A stretch of DNA of 64,000 bases from Microbacterium sp. BH-3-3-3 (GTDB taxonomy: Bacteria; Actinomycetota; Actinomycetes; Actinomycetales; Microbacteriaceae), in contig NZ_VEFS01000003.1 in assembly GCF_007679045.1 (NCBI RefSeq), positions 293,785 to 357,784 on the forward strand, written 5' to 3'. Shown in pieces: positions 34,175 through 43,438 of the stretch. The notes beneath the pieces are model-generated. The model saw nothing but the letters and a program-made list of their open reading frames with translations. It ran no database searches and was not told the DNA's origin. Position numbers and translations under genes: made by a program. The first letter of the stretch is position 1; each line of letters begins with the position of its first letter.

Positions 34175-34224
34175 GCGCTCGCGCGCGGTGACGGGCCGGG
34201 AGCCGGCATCCGGAACCTCGCCCG

Positions 34225-35529
34225 TCAGCCTTCGATCACGTTGGGCACGAAGCGGCAGAAGTAGTCGGTGATCGGCCCGTCGGATTCGCGGATGCCGACG
34301 CCGTAGCTCTCGTCGTTCACCACCCACGATCCGAGCACGGGGTGGTTGCTGCCGTTCGCGCCCGGGAAGTCGGGGAGCTCGTGGTACTGCTGCCACACGC
34401 GTTCGCGGCCGAGGCCTTCGCGGCGGTACTCCTGCCCGTTCGAGGTGACGCTGCCGTCGGCGCGATGGACCCGGATGCCGTCTCCCTCGCGCCCGAAGAC
34501 AGGTTTGACCACGAAGTCGGTCAGACCGTTCGGGCCGTCGGCGTAGGCGGGCAGCAGGTTCGGGTGGTCGGGGTAGAGCCGCCAGAGGGCGACGAGCAGG
34601 AGCTTGTTCGAGAGGAACATCTTCCACGCGGGCTCGTACCACCGGCCGAACAGCCCGCGCCCGGCGATGAGCAGCGCACCGAACTCCTGATCGCCCACGA
34701 CGCGGTCGTCGCCCGAGACGACGTCTTCCCACGGGTAGAGCTTGAAAAGGTTGCGGATCACGGGGTACTGCGTGCCCGGTTCGTCTCCGGGGAGAGCCTG
34801 GATACTGCGCGAGGAACCCCAGGGCTCGGGCACGCCGACGAACTGGCGGGCGCCGTGGTGCCAGCCGATGTCCTTCATCTCGATGCCGGTGTGCTCCCAC
34901 CCGGCCTCGCCGGCGAGGTCGCGCATGTAGGCGACGGTGTCCCAGTCTTCGCCGTAGATGTCGGCGTCGGAGTGGGCCACGAACAGGCGCCCGCCCTCGC
35001 CCTCGCTGAGCGAGCGGTGCAGCAGGGTGCGCCAGCGTTCGACGAGGGCCTCGTGCAGGCCGTTCCACTGGTCGGTGTCGGCGGGCAGGACTCCGGTGCG
35101 CAGGCGGTCCTGCAGCCAGAACCACTGCGTGACCGAGGCCTCGATGAGTCCGGTGGGGGTGTCGGCGTTGTACTCGAGCATCTTCGCGGGGCTGCCGTCG
35201 CCGGTGTAGGCGAGGTCGAAGCGGGCGTAGACGTCGGGTTCGTCCTGTTCGAGCGACCACTGGGCGAACTCGAACGCCTGCGGGGTGAGACCGAGGTGTC
35301 CTAGGGCTCCCGTCGCGAGGTAGCGCGCGGCCTCGCGACTCATGCGGTGCAGCTCTTCGGTCTCGCGCTCGAGCTGCTCGACCTCGGGCAGGGTGAAGAC
35401 GTAGGCGGCGCCGTCGTTCCAGTACTCGACCGCGGAGCCGTCGTCGCGCACGGAGCGCGAGTAGATGAGGCCGGACTGCTTGATCGTGCGCTGCCAGTCG
35501 GGGCGCGGGTCGAGCTCGATGCGGCGCAT
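34225..35529 (-). CDS. Glutathionylspermidine synthase family ATP-grasp protein (YgiC/YjfC-like)
   Basis: 434 residues. The N-terminal part (PDWQRTIKQSGLIY), MLEYNADTPTGLIEASV, and VVKPVFGREGDGI match the C-terminal synthetase domain of glutathionylspermidine synthase. Stand-alone versions (E. coli YgiC, YjfC) bind ATP but do not make glutathionylspermidine, and Actinobacteria lack glutathione, so it likely ligates another amine and peptide. The ATG overlaps the stop of a small lipoprotein gene, echoing the ygiB-ygiC pair. Confidence 0.85.
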   Translation of the reverse strand: MRRIELDPRPDWQRTIKQSGLIYSRSVRDDGSAVEYWNDGAAYVFTLPEVEQLERETEELHRMSREAARYLATGALGHLGLTPQAFEFAQWSLEQDEPDVYARFDLAYTGDGSPAKMLEYNADTPTGLIEASVTQWFWLQDRLRTGVLPADTDQWNGLHEALVERWRTLLHRSLSEGEGGRLFVAHSDADIYGEDWDTVAYMRDLAGEAGWEHTGIEMKDIGWHHGARQFVGVPEPWGSSRSIQALPGDEPGTQYPVIRNLFKLYPWEDVVSGDDRVVGDQEFGALLIAGRGLFGRWYEPAWKMFLSNKLLLVALWRLYPDHPNLLPAYADGPNGLTDFVVKPVFGREGDGIRVHRADGSVTSNGQEYRREGLGRERVWQQYHELPDFPGANGSNHPVLGSWVVNDESYGVGIRESDGPITDYFCRFVPNVIEG

Positions 35530-35903
35530 CAGCCGCCGTGGCTTCCGTCGGAGCCCGAGCCGCCGAAGCCGCCGCGCGATACGCTCGCGCCCTCGCTCGA
35601 GATGCCGCGGGCCGCCGTCTTGCCGGAAGGTAGGGTGTCGGTACCACCCGTCGCGGTCTGACCCACCGCGGGAACCGTCCGGTTGCTCGAGCCGAGCGCG
35701 TAGTAGTACCAGCCGGCGCTGCCGCCGTGGTTGTTGCAGTCGTCGTCGGGTAGGCGCTTCTCAGTGGAGTTGTCGCGGCAGATCTGCGCGTAGTCCTCCG
35801 ACACGTTGGAGCCCTGTCCGCACCCGGTGAGGCTCGCGGCAAGAGCGGCCACCACTCCGATGGTCACGGTGCGCGAGGCGCGGCGACGAGCGGCCGTGTG
35901 CAT
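35529..35903 (-). CDS. Small lipoprotein paired with the ATP-grasp ligase (YgiB-like)
   Basis: 124 residues. Lipobox LTGC at residues ~25-28 after a hydrophobic signal. The mature part has a Cys pair (QICRDNSTEKRLPDDDCNN), a Trp-Tyr-Tyr-Tyr segment, and a Ser/Gly-rich end (GFGGSGSDGSHGG). Composition and gene order recall YgiB/DUF1190 proteins next to YgiC in enterobacteria. Overlap of the stop with the next ATG implies tight co-translation. The homology to YgiB is inference. Confidence 0.7.
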   Translation of the reverse strand: MHTAARRRASRTVTIGVVAALAASLTGCGQGSNVSEDYAQICRDNSTEKRLPDDDCNNHGGSAGWYYYALGSSNRTVPAVGQTATGGTDTLPSGKTAARGISSEGASVSRGGFGGSGSDGSHGG

Positions 35904-36009
35904 GAAGATCTCCTTCGCGGATGCCGGTGCGGCACGCCATCGCCGATGTTCTCACACGCGCGGGGTGGGTGGCGTCGTCTTCGTGCGTCGGCCCGTCGCG
36001 GGCCCGGAC

Positions 36010-36939
36010 TCACGACGCGAAGGCGTGCAGGGCGAGGTCGTCGCTGAGTGCTTCGCTCACCAGACGGCCGCGCACGCTCGTGCCCTGGGCGTCGAGCGGC
36101 GGGCTGACCACGGCGGCGCCCAGCCGGCCGGGGGCGGAGAGCACGATCGCGCCGGACACGCTCGATTTGGCCGGGATCCCGACCGCGCGCATCCACCGCC
36201 CCGAGCCGTCGTAGACGCCGCACGTCGCCATGACCGACACGACGTCGCGCGCGACCCCCTCGGGTACGACGCGTTGGCCCGTGCGCGGGTTGACTCCCCC
36301 GAACGCGAGCGTCGCGCCCATGACGGCGAGGGTCTCGGCGTCGACCAGCGTCGCGCACGCACGGGCGTACACGGCCACGGCGTCGTCGGCGGTGGCGTCG
36401 AGCGTCCCCTCGGCGCGCATGAGGTGAGCGAGCGCGTGATTGCGGTCGCCGAGCAGATGTTCGGCGTGCGCGACGTCGTCGTCGACCTCGAGGTCGCGTC
36501 CGGCGAAGGCGGCGAGGCCCCGGGCGATCCGCGCGCTGCGCGCCTCGGGGTCGTCGCCGTCGACGAGAGACGCGGTGAGCAGGGCGCCGGCGTTGACCAT
36601 CGGGTTCGGCGGTCGACCGGTGCCGCTCTCGAGCGTGATCGCGTCGAACGACTCCCCCGTCGGCTCGATGCCGACGCGCTCGAGCGCCGCACCGTCGGTG
36701 TCGAGCAGGGCGAGGGCGAAGAGGAACGGCTTGACCGCCGATTGCACGCTGAACGCTTCGCGCGCCTGCGCGGTGGACCGCACGTCACCGTCGGGCAGGG
36801 CGAGCGCGATCGCACAGAGCGCGGGGTCGGCTTCGGCGAGCTGCGGAATGCTGTCGTCGACCTCGCCGCGACGGTCGTCGACCACCCGCTCGCGCAGGGC
36901 GTCGAGGTCGTACGTGCGGGGATCTGGGTAAGAGGTCAC
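36010..36939 (-). CDS. glsA: Glutaminase
   Basis: 309 residues, serine-dependent beta-lactamase-like fold that hydrolyses L-glutamine to glutamate and ammonia. Catalytic Ser-x-x-Lys is in FSVQSAVKPF, followed by ESGTGRPPNPMVNAGAL and the VNPRTGQ and GIPAKSSVSGAI motifs of bacterial glutaminase A. GTG start with GGGGGAG just before it. Downstream on the same strand as the acyltransferase gene, 44 bp apart. Confidence 0.94.
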   Translation of the reverse strand: MTSYPDPRTYDLDALRERVVDDRRGEVDDSIPQLAEADPALCAIALALPDGDVRSTAQAREAFSVQSAVKPFLFALALLDTDGAALERVGIEPTGESFDAITLESGTGRPPNPMVNAGALLTASLVDGDDPEARSARIARGLAAFAGRDLEVDDDVAHAEHLLGDRNHALAHLMRAEGTLDATADDAVAVYARACATLVDAETLAVMGATLAFGGVNPRTGQRVVPEGVARDVVSVMATCGVYDGSGRWMRAVGIPAKSSVSGAIVLSAPGRLGAAVVSPPLDAQGTSVRGRLVSEALSDDLALHAFAS

Positions 36940-36983
36940 TCCCCCACCCTCGCAGCGAATCGCTTCGGCCGGGCCGCGGCCCG

Positions 36984-39383
36984 TCAGTACAGGCCGCGCG
37001 CGAGCAGCTCGCCGCGCAGGATCGGCGTGAGCCGCTCGGCAAAGGCGGGGGTGATGTGCGTGTCGTCGTACCGCACCGGAGTGTCCCCCGCGAAGGCCGG
37101 GCACACGCCGCCGGAGCAGGTGAAGGGCAGGGCGCTGATCGCCGCGTCGCCGGTCGCGGCGGCGCGGGATTCGGTGGCGTTCTCCATCTGCGTCCACACG
37201 TCGTCGACGGCCGACAGGCAGGTGAAGGGGCCCGACAACGGCGAATAGCAGCGCCCGAGATCGAGCCCGTGCGGCGGGGGCGCGAGGTACACGGTGCGAC
37301 CGGGCGGGGCCCATCCGCTGACCTCGTTCGAGACGGCGGATGCCAGCGCATCGGCGCCCAGATCGCGTCCGTCGACCGTCCGCCCCATGGTGAAGGCGTT
37401 CGAGACGACCAGCAGGTCGGCGGGGGCGGCCGCGATCATCGCCGCGACGTCGGCCTTGCGCTGCGCGCACACGGCCATCACCGCAGGGTCGCGGCTCTCG
37501 ACGAGCACGTCGGTGAAGCGGCATCCGTAGAGCCCCGCCGCCGTCACGCGCCACGTGCCCCCCGAATCCTCGGCCAGCTTGGCGAAGGCCGGGGCGTAGG
37601 CCATCGCGCTCGAGTCGCCCACGAGGTAGAGGTGGTGCGGAGCGTCGGCACTCCCCCACGTGCAGCGGTCGGCAGTGGGGACGCCGTCGGGGGTGAAGCA
37701 GTCGTGGGCGCGGTTGTCGCTCGACGACGCGCGCATCGCCTCGTCGAGCGAGGGATGCAGGTCGGGCCACGTCGTCGCGGTCGCGGCCGACGCGAGCTCG
37801 GCCTGCAGCGACGCCAGGGCATCGCTCGCCTCGGCCGCGGTGTCGGCGGGGTCTTCTGCGGTCGGCGCCGCGACCACGCCGATGCCCGGGAGGCCGGGAA
37901 GGCCCGGCAGGGTCGGGGCGCCGTAGGCGACGAAGACCGCGAGCACGGTCGCTCCCGCGCCGATCGCGAGGGTGGCGCCGGCGAGGGCGACCCGCGGGGC
38001 GAAGCGCGCGCGCCATGACGCCCAGTCCCGCGCGGGAGCGGGCTGCGCGACACGCTCGGCGACCTCGGCCGGTGACGAGGCGGGGGCGGATGCCGTCGAG
38101 TTCGGCACGGCATCCGCCACGACCGCCGCGGGCACGGCCTCGTCGACGCTCGCGATCGCCGACCCCCGGGAGCCGGGGTAGTAGCGCTGACCCGGGACCC
38201 AGCCCGCCGGCCGGGACGCGAGGGCGGACCGACGCGGCGCGGCCGCGGGCTCGCGGATGACCGGGGGCGCGGCATCCGGAATCGTCTCCACCACCGCCGG
38301 GCCCTGCGGCGCGCGACGCCACGGCGCGCGATGCAGCGGCTGCTCGACGCCGAGGAAGCTGGCGACGCTCATGACGACGATCGCCAACGCGGTGATGGCC
38401 GTGGCGGCGGGGCCCGGCGCGAGGAGGACTCCGGCGAACACGATCAGCGGCAGGTGCCAGAGGTAGAGCGAGTACGACACGTCGCCGATCGCGACCGCGA
38501 CAGGGTTGGAGAGCACGAAGAGGTGACGCTGCCGCGCGTCGCCGCCGATCCCTCCGGCGATGACGAGCGCCGCGCCCGCCACCGGGAGCGCCGCCCACGG
38601 CGCCGGGAACGACGAGTCGGGGTCGATCACGACGAACGAGCACGCGATGACGCCGAGCCCGACCCATCCCGCGAAGCCCCCCACCGCGCGCGGCACCCGG
38701 GCGAGGAGCGGGACCGCCGCGGCCAGCGCCGCACCCACCGCGAGTTCGCCGGCGCGCGTGAGAGTCGAGAAGTAGGCCAGGCTCGCGTCGGCAGGGGTCT
38801 GCGCGATCGCCACGGCCGCCGACCCGGCCACCACGGCGAGCGACAGCACACCGACGGCGATCCGGCCGCCCGCGGCGCGACGGGCGGCCACCGGGAGCGC
38901 GACGACGGCGACCATCACCAGCAGCGGCCACCCCAGCGAGAACTGCTCCTCGACCGACAGCGACCAGAAGTGCTGGAGGGGCGATACGTCGACCGTGGCG
39001 AAGTAGTCGCGCCCCTCGAGCCCGAAGCGCCAGTTCGACGAGAGACCCAGAGCCGCGAGCGCGTCACCGAAGACGCTCTCGGTCCGCGACGGCGAGAACA
39101 CGAGCGCCGAGGCCCCGCAGACCGCGGCCAGCACGAGGAGGGCGGCCGGCAGAAGGCGGGCGATCCGCCGCGCGAAGAAGGCCCCCAGCCGCACGACGCC
39201 GTCGCGAGCGAGGTCGCGCAGCAGGATCCCGGTGAGGAAGAAGCCCGAGAGCACGAAGAACACGTCGACGCCGACGAAACCGCCGCGCGGCCACCCCGTC
39301 AGGTGCGCGGCCACCACGGCGAGGACCGCGACGGCGCGCAGTCCCTGCAGATCGCGGCGCACGGGCGAAGCGGTGGCGGTCAC
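36984..39383 (-). CDS. OafA-type membrane acyltransferase with extracytoplasmic SGNH domain
   Basis: 799 residues; GTG at 39383 with AAAGGA 7 nt upstream. The N-terminal ~390 residues form the acyltransferase-3 domain with ten or so TM helices (DLQGLRAVAVLAVV, FVGVDVFFVLSGF, HFWSLSVEEQF). A linker, an eleventh TM and a C-terminal SGNH domain follow: GDSSAMAYAP (nucleophile Ser), AAGLYGC, VVSNAF and DDTHIT (Asp-His). Such proteins O-acetylate wall or surface polysaccharides or peptidoglycan. Confidence 0.92.
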   Translation of the reverse strand: MTATASPVRRDLQGLRAVAVLAVVAAHLTGWPRGGFVGVDVFFVLSGFFLTGILLRDLARDGVVRLGAFFARRIARLLPAALLVLAAVCGASALVFSPSRTESVFGDALAALGLSSNWRFGLEGRDYFATVDVSPLQHFWSLSVEEQFSLGWPLLVMVAVVALPVAARRAAGGRIAVGVLSLAVVAGSAAVAIAQTPADASLAYFSTLTRAGELAVGAALAAAVPLLARVPRAVGGFAGWVGLGVIACSFVVIDPDSSFPAPWAALPVAGAALVIAGGIGGDARQRHLFVLSNPVAVAIGDVSYSLYLWHLPLIVFAGVLLAPGPAATAITALAIVVMSVASFLGVEQPLHRAPWRRAPQGPAVVETIPDAAPPVIREPAAAPRRSALASRPAGWVPGQRYYPGSRGSAIASVDEAVPAAVVADAVPNSTASAPASSPAEVAERVAQPAPARDWASWRARFAPRVALAGATLAIGAGATVLAVFVAYGAPTLPGLPGLPGIGVVAAPTAEDPADTAAEASDALASLQAELASAATATTWPDLHPSLDEAMRASSSDNRAHDCFTPDGVPTADRCTWGSADAPHHLYLVGDSSAMAYAPAFAKLAEDSGGTWRVTAAGLYGCRFTDVLVESRDPAVMAVCAQRKADVAAMIAAAPADLLVVSNAFTMGRTVDGRDLGADALASAVSNEVSGWAPPGRTVYLAPPPHGLDLGRCYSPLSGPFTCLSAVDDVWTQMENATESRAAATGDAAISALPFTCSGGVCPAFAGDTPVRYDDTHITPAFAERLTPILRGELLARGLY

Positions 39384-39523
39384 GTCGGGTCCTTTCGAGC
39401 CGGCGTCCCGCGGCCGGAGAAAGCTTAGTGGAACCGCTCCCACGTCAGCCAGATCGGGCACCACGAAACCCCGCTTTCGCGCAAGCCCCCGGCCGCGATC
39501 CGCAACGGTGGTTCGATGTGGCG

Positions 39524-40021
39524 ATGTGGCAGATCGCGGGCCTTCCCGCCCATCCCCTGTTGGTTCACGCCGTGGTGGTCCTCATCCCCCTCGCGGCGCT
39601 CATGGTCGTCATCGGCAGCGTGTGGCCCGCTGCTCGTCGCAAGCTCGGCATTCTGACCCCGATCGTCGCGGCCGTCGCCCTCGCGTTCGTCCCACTGGCG
39701 AAGGAGGCCGGTGAGGCGCTCGAACGGCAGGTCGAGTCGTCGGCCGCCCTTCAGCAGCACACCGAACTCGGCGACCAGCTGCTGCCGTGGGCTGTCGGTC
39801 TGTTCGTCGTGGCCGCGGGCCAGTGGGCGTGGTTCTTCTTCCGCAACCGCCGCCGGGCCTCCGCCTCCCGCTCGACCGACGCGCGCTCGACCCGCACGCG
39901 CGTCATCACCGTCGTGATCGCCGTCGTGGCGATCGTCGTCGCCGTCGCGACCACCGTCAACGTCGTGCAGGTGGGCGACAGTGGGGCTCGCGCCACGTGG
40001 TCGTCGGAGTCGGGGTCGTAG
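39524..40021 (+). CDS. DUF2231-like membrane protein
   Basis: 165 residues from the ATG in the motif MWQIAGLPAHPLLVHAVVVLIPLA (shortened), a mark of DUF2231 membrane proteins. Four TM segments, with a C-terminal segment that ends outside. A GTG two codons earlier (39518) is an alternative start. Function unknown, possibly a haem- or thiol-related membrane factor as suggested for DUF2231 proteins in other bacteria; not supported here. Divergent from the acyltransferase. Confidence 0.75.
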   Translation: MWQIAGLPAHPLLVHAVVVLIPLAALMVVIGSVWPAARRKLGILTPIVAAVALAFVPLAKEAGEALERQVESSAALQQHTELGDQLLPWAVGLFVVAAGQWAWFFFRNRRRASASRSTDARSTRTRVITVVIAVVAIVVAVATTVNVVQVGDSGARATWSSESGS

Positions 40022-40182
40022 GAACCGACCGGGGCGACGACGAGGGACCACAATTATGGTTCGCGTCGCGAATAATCTCCACCCCCGATCGCCGAAGCCG
40101 CGGCACCCGTAATGTCCGGATCGACGGGAAACTCGATTCTCGTTCTCGCCCACCCGGCGGCACGCCGCCCGTGAAGGACCCG

Positions 40183-41814
40183 ATGAGCCACGCCCCCGAT
40201 CCCTCGATGCTCCACGTGGGCGACGTCTTGGCGGCGCGATACGTGCTGACCGAACGCATCGGAGCGGGTGGCATGGGTCGCGTGTTCCGTGCGCGCGACG
40301 AGGTGCTGCGCCGCGACGTGGCGATCAAGGTCTTCTTCACCGATCCCAGCGCCGAGCCCGACCCGCTGCGCCGCATGTCGGAGGCCCGCGTGCTCGCGGC
40401 TCTCGACCACCCCTCGCTGGTCACCCTCTACGACGCGCGCCTGTCGGGCGACGACCAGGTGTACCTCGTCATGGAGCTCATCACCGGCCCTTCCCTGCAG
40501 CGGCGCATCGAAGAGGCCGAGATCCCGCCCGCCGAGGTCGCCGGCTACCTCCACGATCTCGCCACGGCCCTCGGAGCCGTGCACCACGCCGGAATCGTTC
40601 ACCGCGACGTGAAGCCCTCGAACGTGCTCCTGCGTCCGATGCAGCAGGGTCCGCGATCCCACGAGGCCGTGCTCGCCGATTTCGGCGTCGCTCACCTGCT
40701 TGACGCGACCCGCCTCACCACCCCCGGAACGATCATCGGCACCGCCGCGTACCTCGCCCCCGAGCAGGTGCGCGGCGAAACGCCGCAGCCGGCCTCCGAC
40801 ATCTACGCCCTCGGTCTCATGACGATCGAGGCACTCACGCGTCTGCACCCGTTCGGCGGCGGATCGCTGCAGGAGACCCTCCTCGCTCGTCTGGCTCGAC
40901 AGCCCACCATCCCCGGCCACCTCGGCTACGAGTGGCGGTCGCTGCTGGCCGCGATGACGGCACCGGATGCCGCGGAGCGACCCGATGCGCGCACCGTGGC
41001 CGAGCGCGCCGCCACCCTCATGAGCTCTCCCCCGACGGCATCCGCGCCTCTGGCGTCCACCGGCGCGGCTGCTCTGGATCCGGCGCTGGCCGAGACCGCC
41101 CCCTGGGCCGTGCCGGTCGCGGCCCGCGCCACTACGGCCGAGCGACCCGCGTCCGACCCGGCTTCGGACTCGCTCGACGAGACGGCACCGTGGGCCGTGC
41201 CGGTCGCAGCCTCGAGCACGACGGATGCCGTGGGGCGTCGGCGTCGCGCGCGACTCATGCCCGCCTCTGCCGCCGCTTCCCACGACGCGTTGCGTCGCCG
41301 CTGGATGTGGGTCGGCGCCGCGGCCGGAGTCGTCGTCGTGATCGGACTCCCGCTGCTCGGGTTCTCTCTGCAGGCGGCGGGCGACACGACCACCGTGGGC
41401 CCGCCCGCACCCGTGCCGACGGTGAGCGAGTCGGTCGCGCCGGCCGTCGACCCCGCGCCCGCGGGGACCACGGCCGTGCAGCCCGCGGTGAACGTACCCG
41501 AAGAGAGCAGTGGCGGGTCGTCTCGCAGCGTCCAGACCTCGCCGAACGAGACCGCGGTCGTGCCCCCGGCCCCCGCCGACGACACTCCCCTGCAGATCGC
41601 CGAACCCGAGACGCCCGCGAAGCAGACCGATCCGCCGGCGAAGAACGCCTCGCCGAACGGCACGGGCCCCGGCTCGTCCAACGGCAACGGGTCGTCGAAC
41701 GGCAAGGGCACGCCCGGCGAGAAGGCCAACGGGTCGGAGAACGGCACCGGACCGGGCTCGTCGAACGGCAAGGGCGCTAACGGCAAGGGCGCGACCGGCG
41801 CCGGCAAGAACTGA
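40183..41814 (+). CDS. Transmembrane Ser/Thr protein kinase (PknB-like kinase domain)
   Basis: 543 residues from the ATG after GAAGGA. Kinase domain about 18-285: GAGGMGRVF, Lys in VAIKVF, HRDVKPSNVLL, DFGVAH, GTAAYLAPEQ. A juxtamembrane linker has a duplicated ETAPWAVPVAA motif about 38 residues apart, then one TM helix (~375-395). The exported tail has no PASTA repeats; it is Pro/Ser then Asn/Gly/Lys-rich (SSNGNGSSNGKG). A TTCGCG-T-CGCGAA palindrome at 40070-40082 lies upstream and may be an operator. The next membrane gene begins 10 bp downstream. Confidence 0.92.
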   Translation: MSHAPDPSMLHVGDVLAARYVLTERIGAGGMGRVFRARDEVLRRDVAIKVFFTDPSAEPDPLRRMSEARVLAALDHPSLVTLYDARLSGDDQVYLVMELITGPSLQRRIEEAEIPPAEVAGYLHDLATALGAVHHAGIVHRDVKPSNVLLRPMQQGPRSHEAVLADFGVAHLLDATRLTTPGTIIGTAAYLAPEQVRGETPQPASDIYALGLMTIEALTRLHPFGGGSLQETLLARLARQPTIPGHLGYEWRSLLAAMTAPDAAERPDARTVAERAATLMSSPPTASAPLASTGAAALDPALAETAPWAVPVAARATTAERPASDPASDSLDETAPWAVPVAASSTTDAVGRRRRARLMPASAAASHDALRRRWMWVGAAAGVVVVIGLPLLGFSLQAAGDTTTVGPPAPVPTVSESVAPAVDPAPAGTTAVQPAVNVPEESSGGSSRSVQTSPNETAVVPPAPADDTPLQIAEPETPAKQTDPPAKNASPNGTGPGSSNGNGSSNGKGTPGEKANGSENGTGPGSSNGKGANGKGATGAGKN

Positions 41815-41824
41815 CCCTCGGCCG

Positions 41825-42874
41825 ATGCCGTCGCCACGCGTCTCGGGAGCGGTCCTTCTCGTTCTCGCTCTGGCCGGGGGTGTGGCATCCGTCGTCTTCC
41901 TCCCCGCAGGCGGTGTGATCAGCGTCGTGAGCGCGCTCGGCCTCGCGCTGTGCGTCGCCGCCGTCGCCCTCGCAGCCGTCTGGCTCGGACGCCGATCGTG
42001 GGAGCCCGAGCCCGCCCCGGGATGGACCCCCGTCGACCGCACGCGCGACCGCGAACGTCTGCGCCGCATGACGCGCCTGCAGGGGATCATCTGTCTCGTT
42101 CTCGGCGTCGGCCTGATCGCCGTCGCCGTGGTGTTCCCCACCGACGACGGAACGCTCCGCGCATCGGTCATCGGGGTGCTCGTGCTGGTGCTGGGGGTGA
42201 TCGGCCTGTTCTCTTCGCGACGCGTGGCGGCGCGGGTCGAAGACGATGCCCCCGACACGCAGCCGGATGCCGCGCCCACCGGGTGGGTGCTCGTGACGCC
42301 CCGCGACCGGGGCACGATCCTGCTGTTCGCGCTCCCCGGCCTCGCCCTGTCGGTCGTGGCGGTGTGGCAGATGACGTCGATCCTGCTGTTGATCGCGCGC
42401 GCCAGCACCCTCGGTCTCGTGATCGTGGTGCTCGCTCTCGTCGCGGCCGTGATCGGCGCGGGCATGTGGGTCGCGCGGCTGCTGCCCGAGGTCTCGGTCG
42501 ACGTCGGCGCCGGCCTCGTGCGCACGGGCTCGCGCGAGGTGCCCTGGTCGAGCTTCACCGCCGCCCGTCTGCAGGCATCGTCGACGTTCATCGGCGGCCC
42601 ACGGTCGCTGTTCCTCGTGCTCGAGGGGCCCGAGAAGCTCCGCGCGCCCCTGCTTCTGCGCCGCCGCGGCGACCTCGCGATGAGCGACGAGCAGCGCCGT
42701 GCGACCCTCGCCGCCCTCGACGGCGCTCAGATCGCCCTCCCCCGCGCCCCGGAAGACCCGAAGGGCAAGTTCTCGCGGTCGCTCTTCCCCCAGCACGTCG
42801 ACGCCGCCCAGGCGCGCGAGCTCGTCGCGCACCCGCCGCGCAGCGACCAGGATCTGCCGGTGACGGGGGTCTGA
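41825..42874 (+). CDS. Multi-pass membrane protein following the kinase
   Basis: 349 residues. Six TM segments in three hairpins (about 6-55, 85-130, 155-215) and a C-terminal cytoplasmic domain of ~125 residues with a PH-like pattern (VSVDVGAGLVRTGSREVPWSSFTAARLQ, abbreviated). No family recognised with confidence. The kinase stop is 10 bp upstream, so it is likely cotranscribed and may be a substrate. Confidence 0.7.
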   Translation: MPSPRVSGAVLLVLALAGGVASVVFLPAGGVISVVSALGLALCVAAVALAAVWLGRRSWEPEPAPGWTPVDRTRDRERLRRMTRLQGIICLVLGVGLIAVAVVFPTDDGTLRASVIGVLVLVLGVIGLFSSRRVAARVEDDAPDTQPDAAPTGWVLVTPRDRGTILLFALPGLALSVVAVWQMTSILLLIARASTLGLVIVVLALVAAVIGAGMWVARLLPEVSVDVGAGLVRTGSREVPWSSFTAARLQASSTFIGGPRSLFLVLEGPEKLRAPLLLRRRGDLAMSDEQRRATLAALDGAQIALPRAPEDPKGKFSRSLFPQHVDAAQARELVAHPPRSDQDLPVTGV

Positions 42875-43061
42875 CGGGTAGCCACGCGTGGACGCGCGGA
42901 GCGCTCGTCCACTCATGAACGCGATCGACGCGCCCACACCGGTGGTACTCGCGTTCACGCGCGCGAATCGCGTTCGTTCGTGGGGCCGCCGCAGAAGTGC
43001 GACTCGACCGCTGTCTGTCAACCGTGATGACGAAGCGTGGCGGGAGGGGTGGGATGGCGGC

Positions 43062-43235
43062 ATGAGCGATCCTGGCCGACTCCCCGTCCCCGACCCCGCC
43101 GCCCAGCACACCGACCGACACGACACGTCGATCGTGCCCGATATGGAGGCCGATCCCGTCGAGGCGGAAGCCCGACGCACGGACGACCTCGACGAAAGCC
43201 GCGCCGATCCCGAGGACCGCGACCCGAGCATCTGA
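43062..43235 (+). CDS. Small acidic hypothetical protein (57 aa)
   Basis: ATG after a GGGAGGGG ribosome-binding site. Rich in Asp, Glu, Arg and Pro (DMEADPVEAEARRTDDLDES), with no hydrophobic segment; probably disordered. A longer in-frame start at 42888 would add a basic, unlikely N-terminus. The gap 42875-43061 shows only short palindromes such as CCACGCGTGG. Confidence 0.45.
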   Translation: MSDPGRLPVPDPAAQHTDRHDTSIVPDMEADPVEAEARRTDDLDESRADPEDRDPSI

Positions 43236-43264
43236 TCCCGCGCTGCCGCGCCATGCAGAAAACA

Positions 43265-43296
43265 CGAAAGCCCGACGCGTGTGCGTCGGGCTTTCG
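43265..43296. terminator. Perfect 14-bp hairpin after tRNA-Asn
   Basis: CGAAAGCCCGACGC (43265-43278), loop GTGT, exact complement 43283-43296. It lies just past the tRNA 3' end and 30 bp past the small acidic ORF, so it can end transcription from both sides. Confidence 0.85.
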
Positions 43297-43300
43297 TTCG

Positions 43301-43376
43301 TGGCTCCCCGGCTTGGACTCGAACCAAGAACCTATCGGTTAACAGCCGATTGCTCTGCCAATTGAGCTACCGAGGA
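43301..43376 (-). tRNA. tRNA-Asn (anticodon GTT) with encoded CCA
   Basis: Acceptor TCCTCGG/CCGGGGA (one U-G pair), D-arm TAGCTCAATTGGCAGAGCA, anticodon stem-loop with CTGTTAA, T-arm CTTGG-TTCGAGT-CCAAG, discriminator G, then CCA at 43303-43301. Confidence 0.96.
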
Positions 43377-43438
43377 TCATGCTCACCTCGCGGCGGGCAA
43401 CCCCACGATACTAACAGCACGCGAGGGTGACGGAAAAA

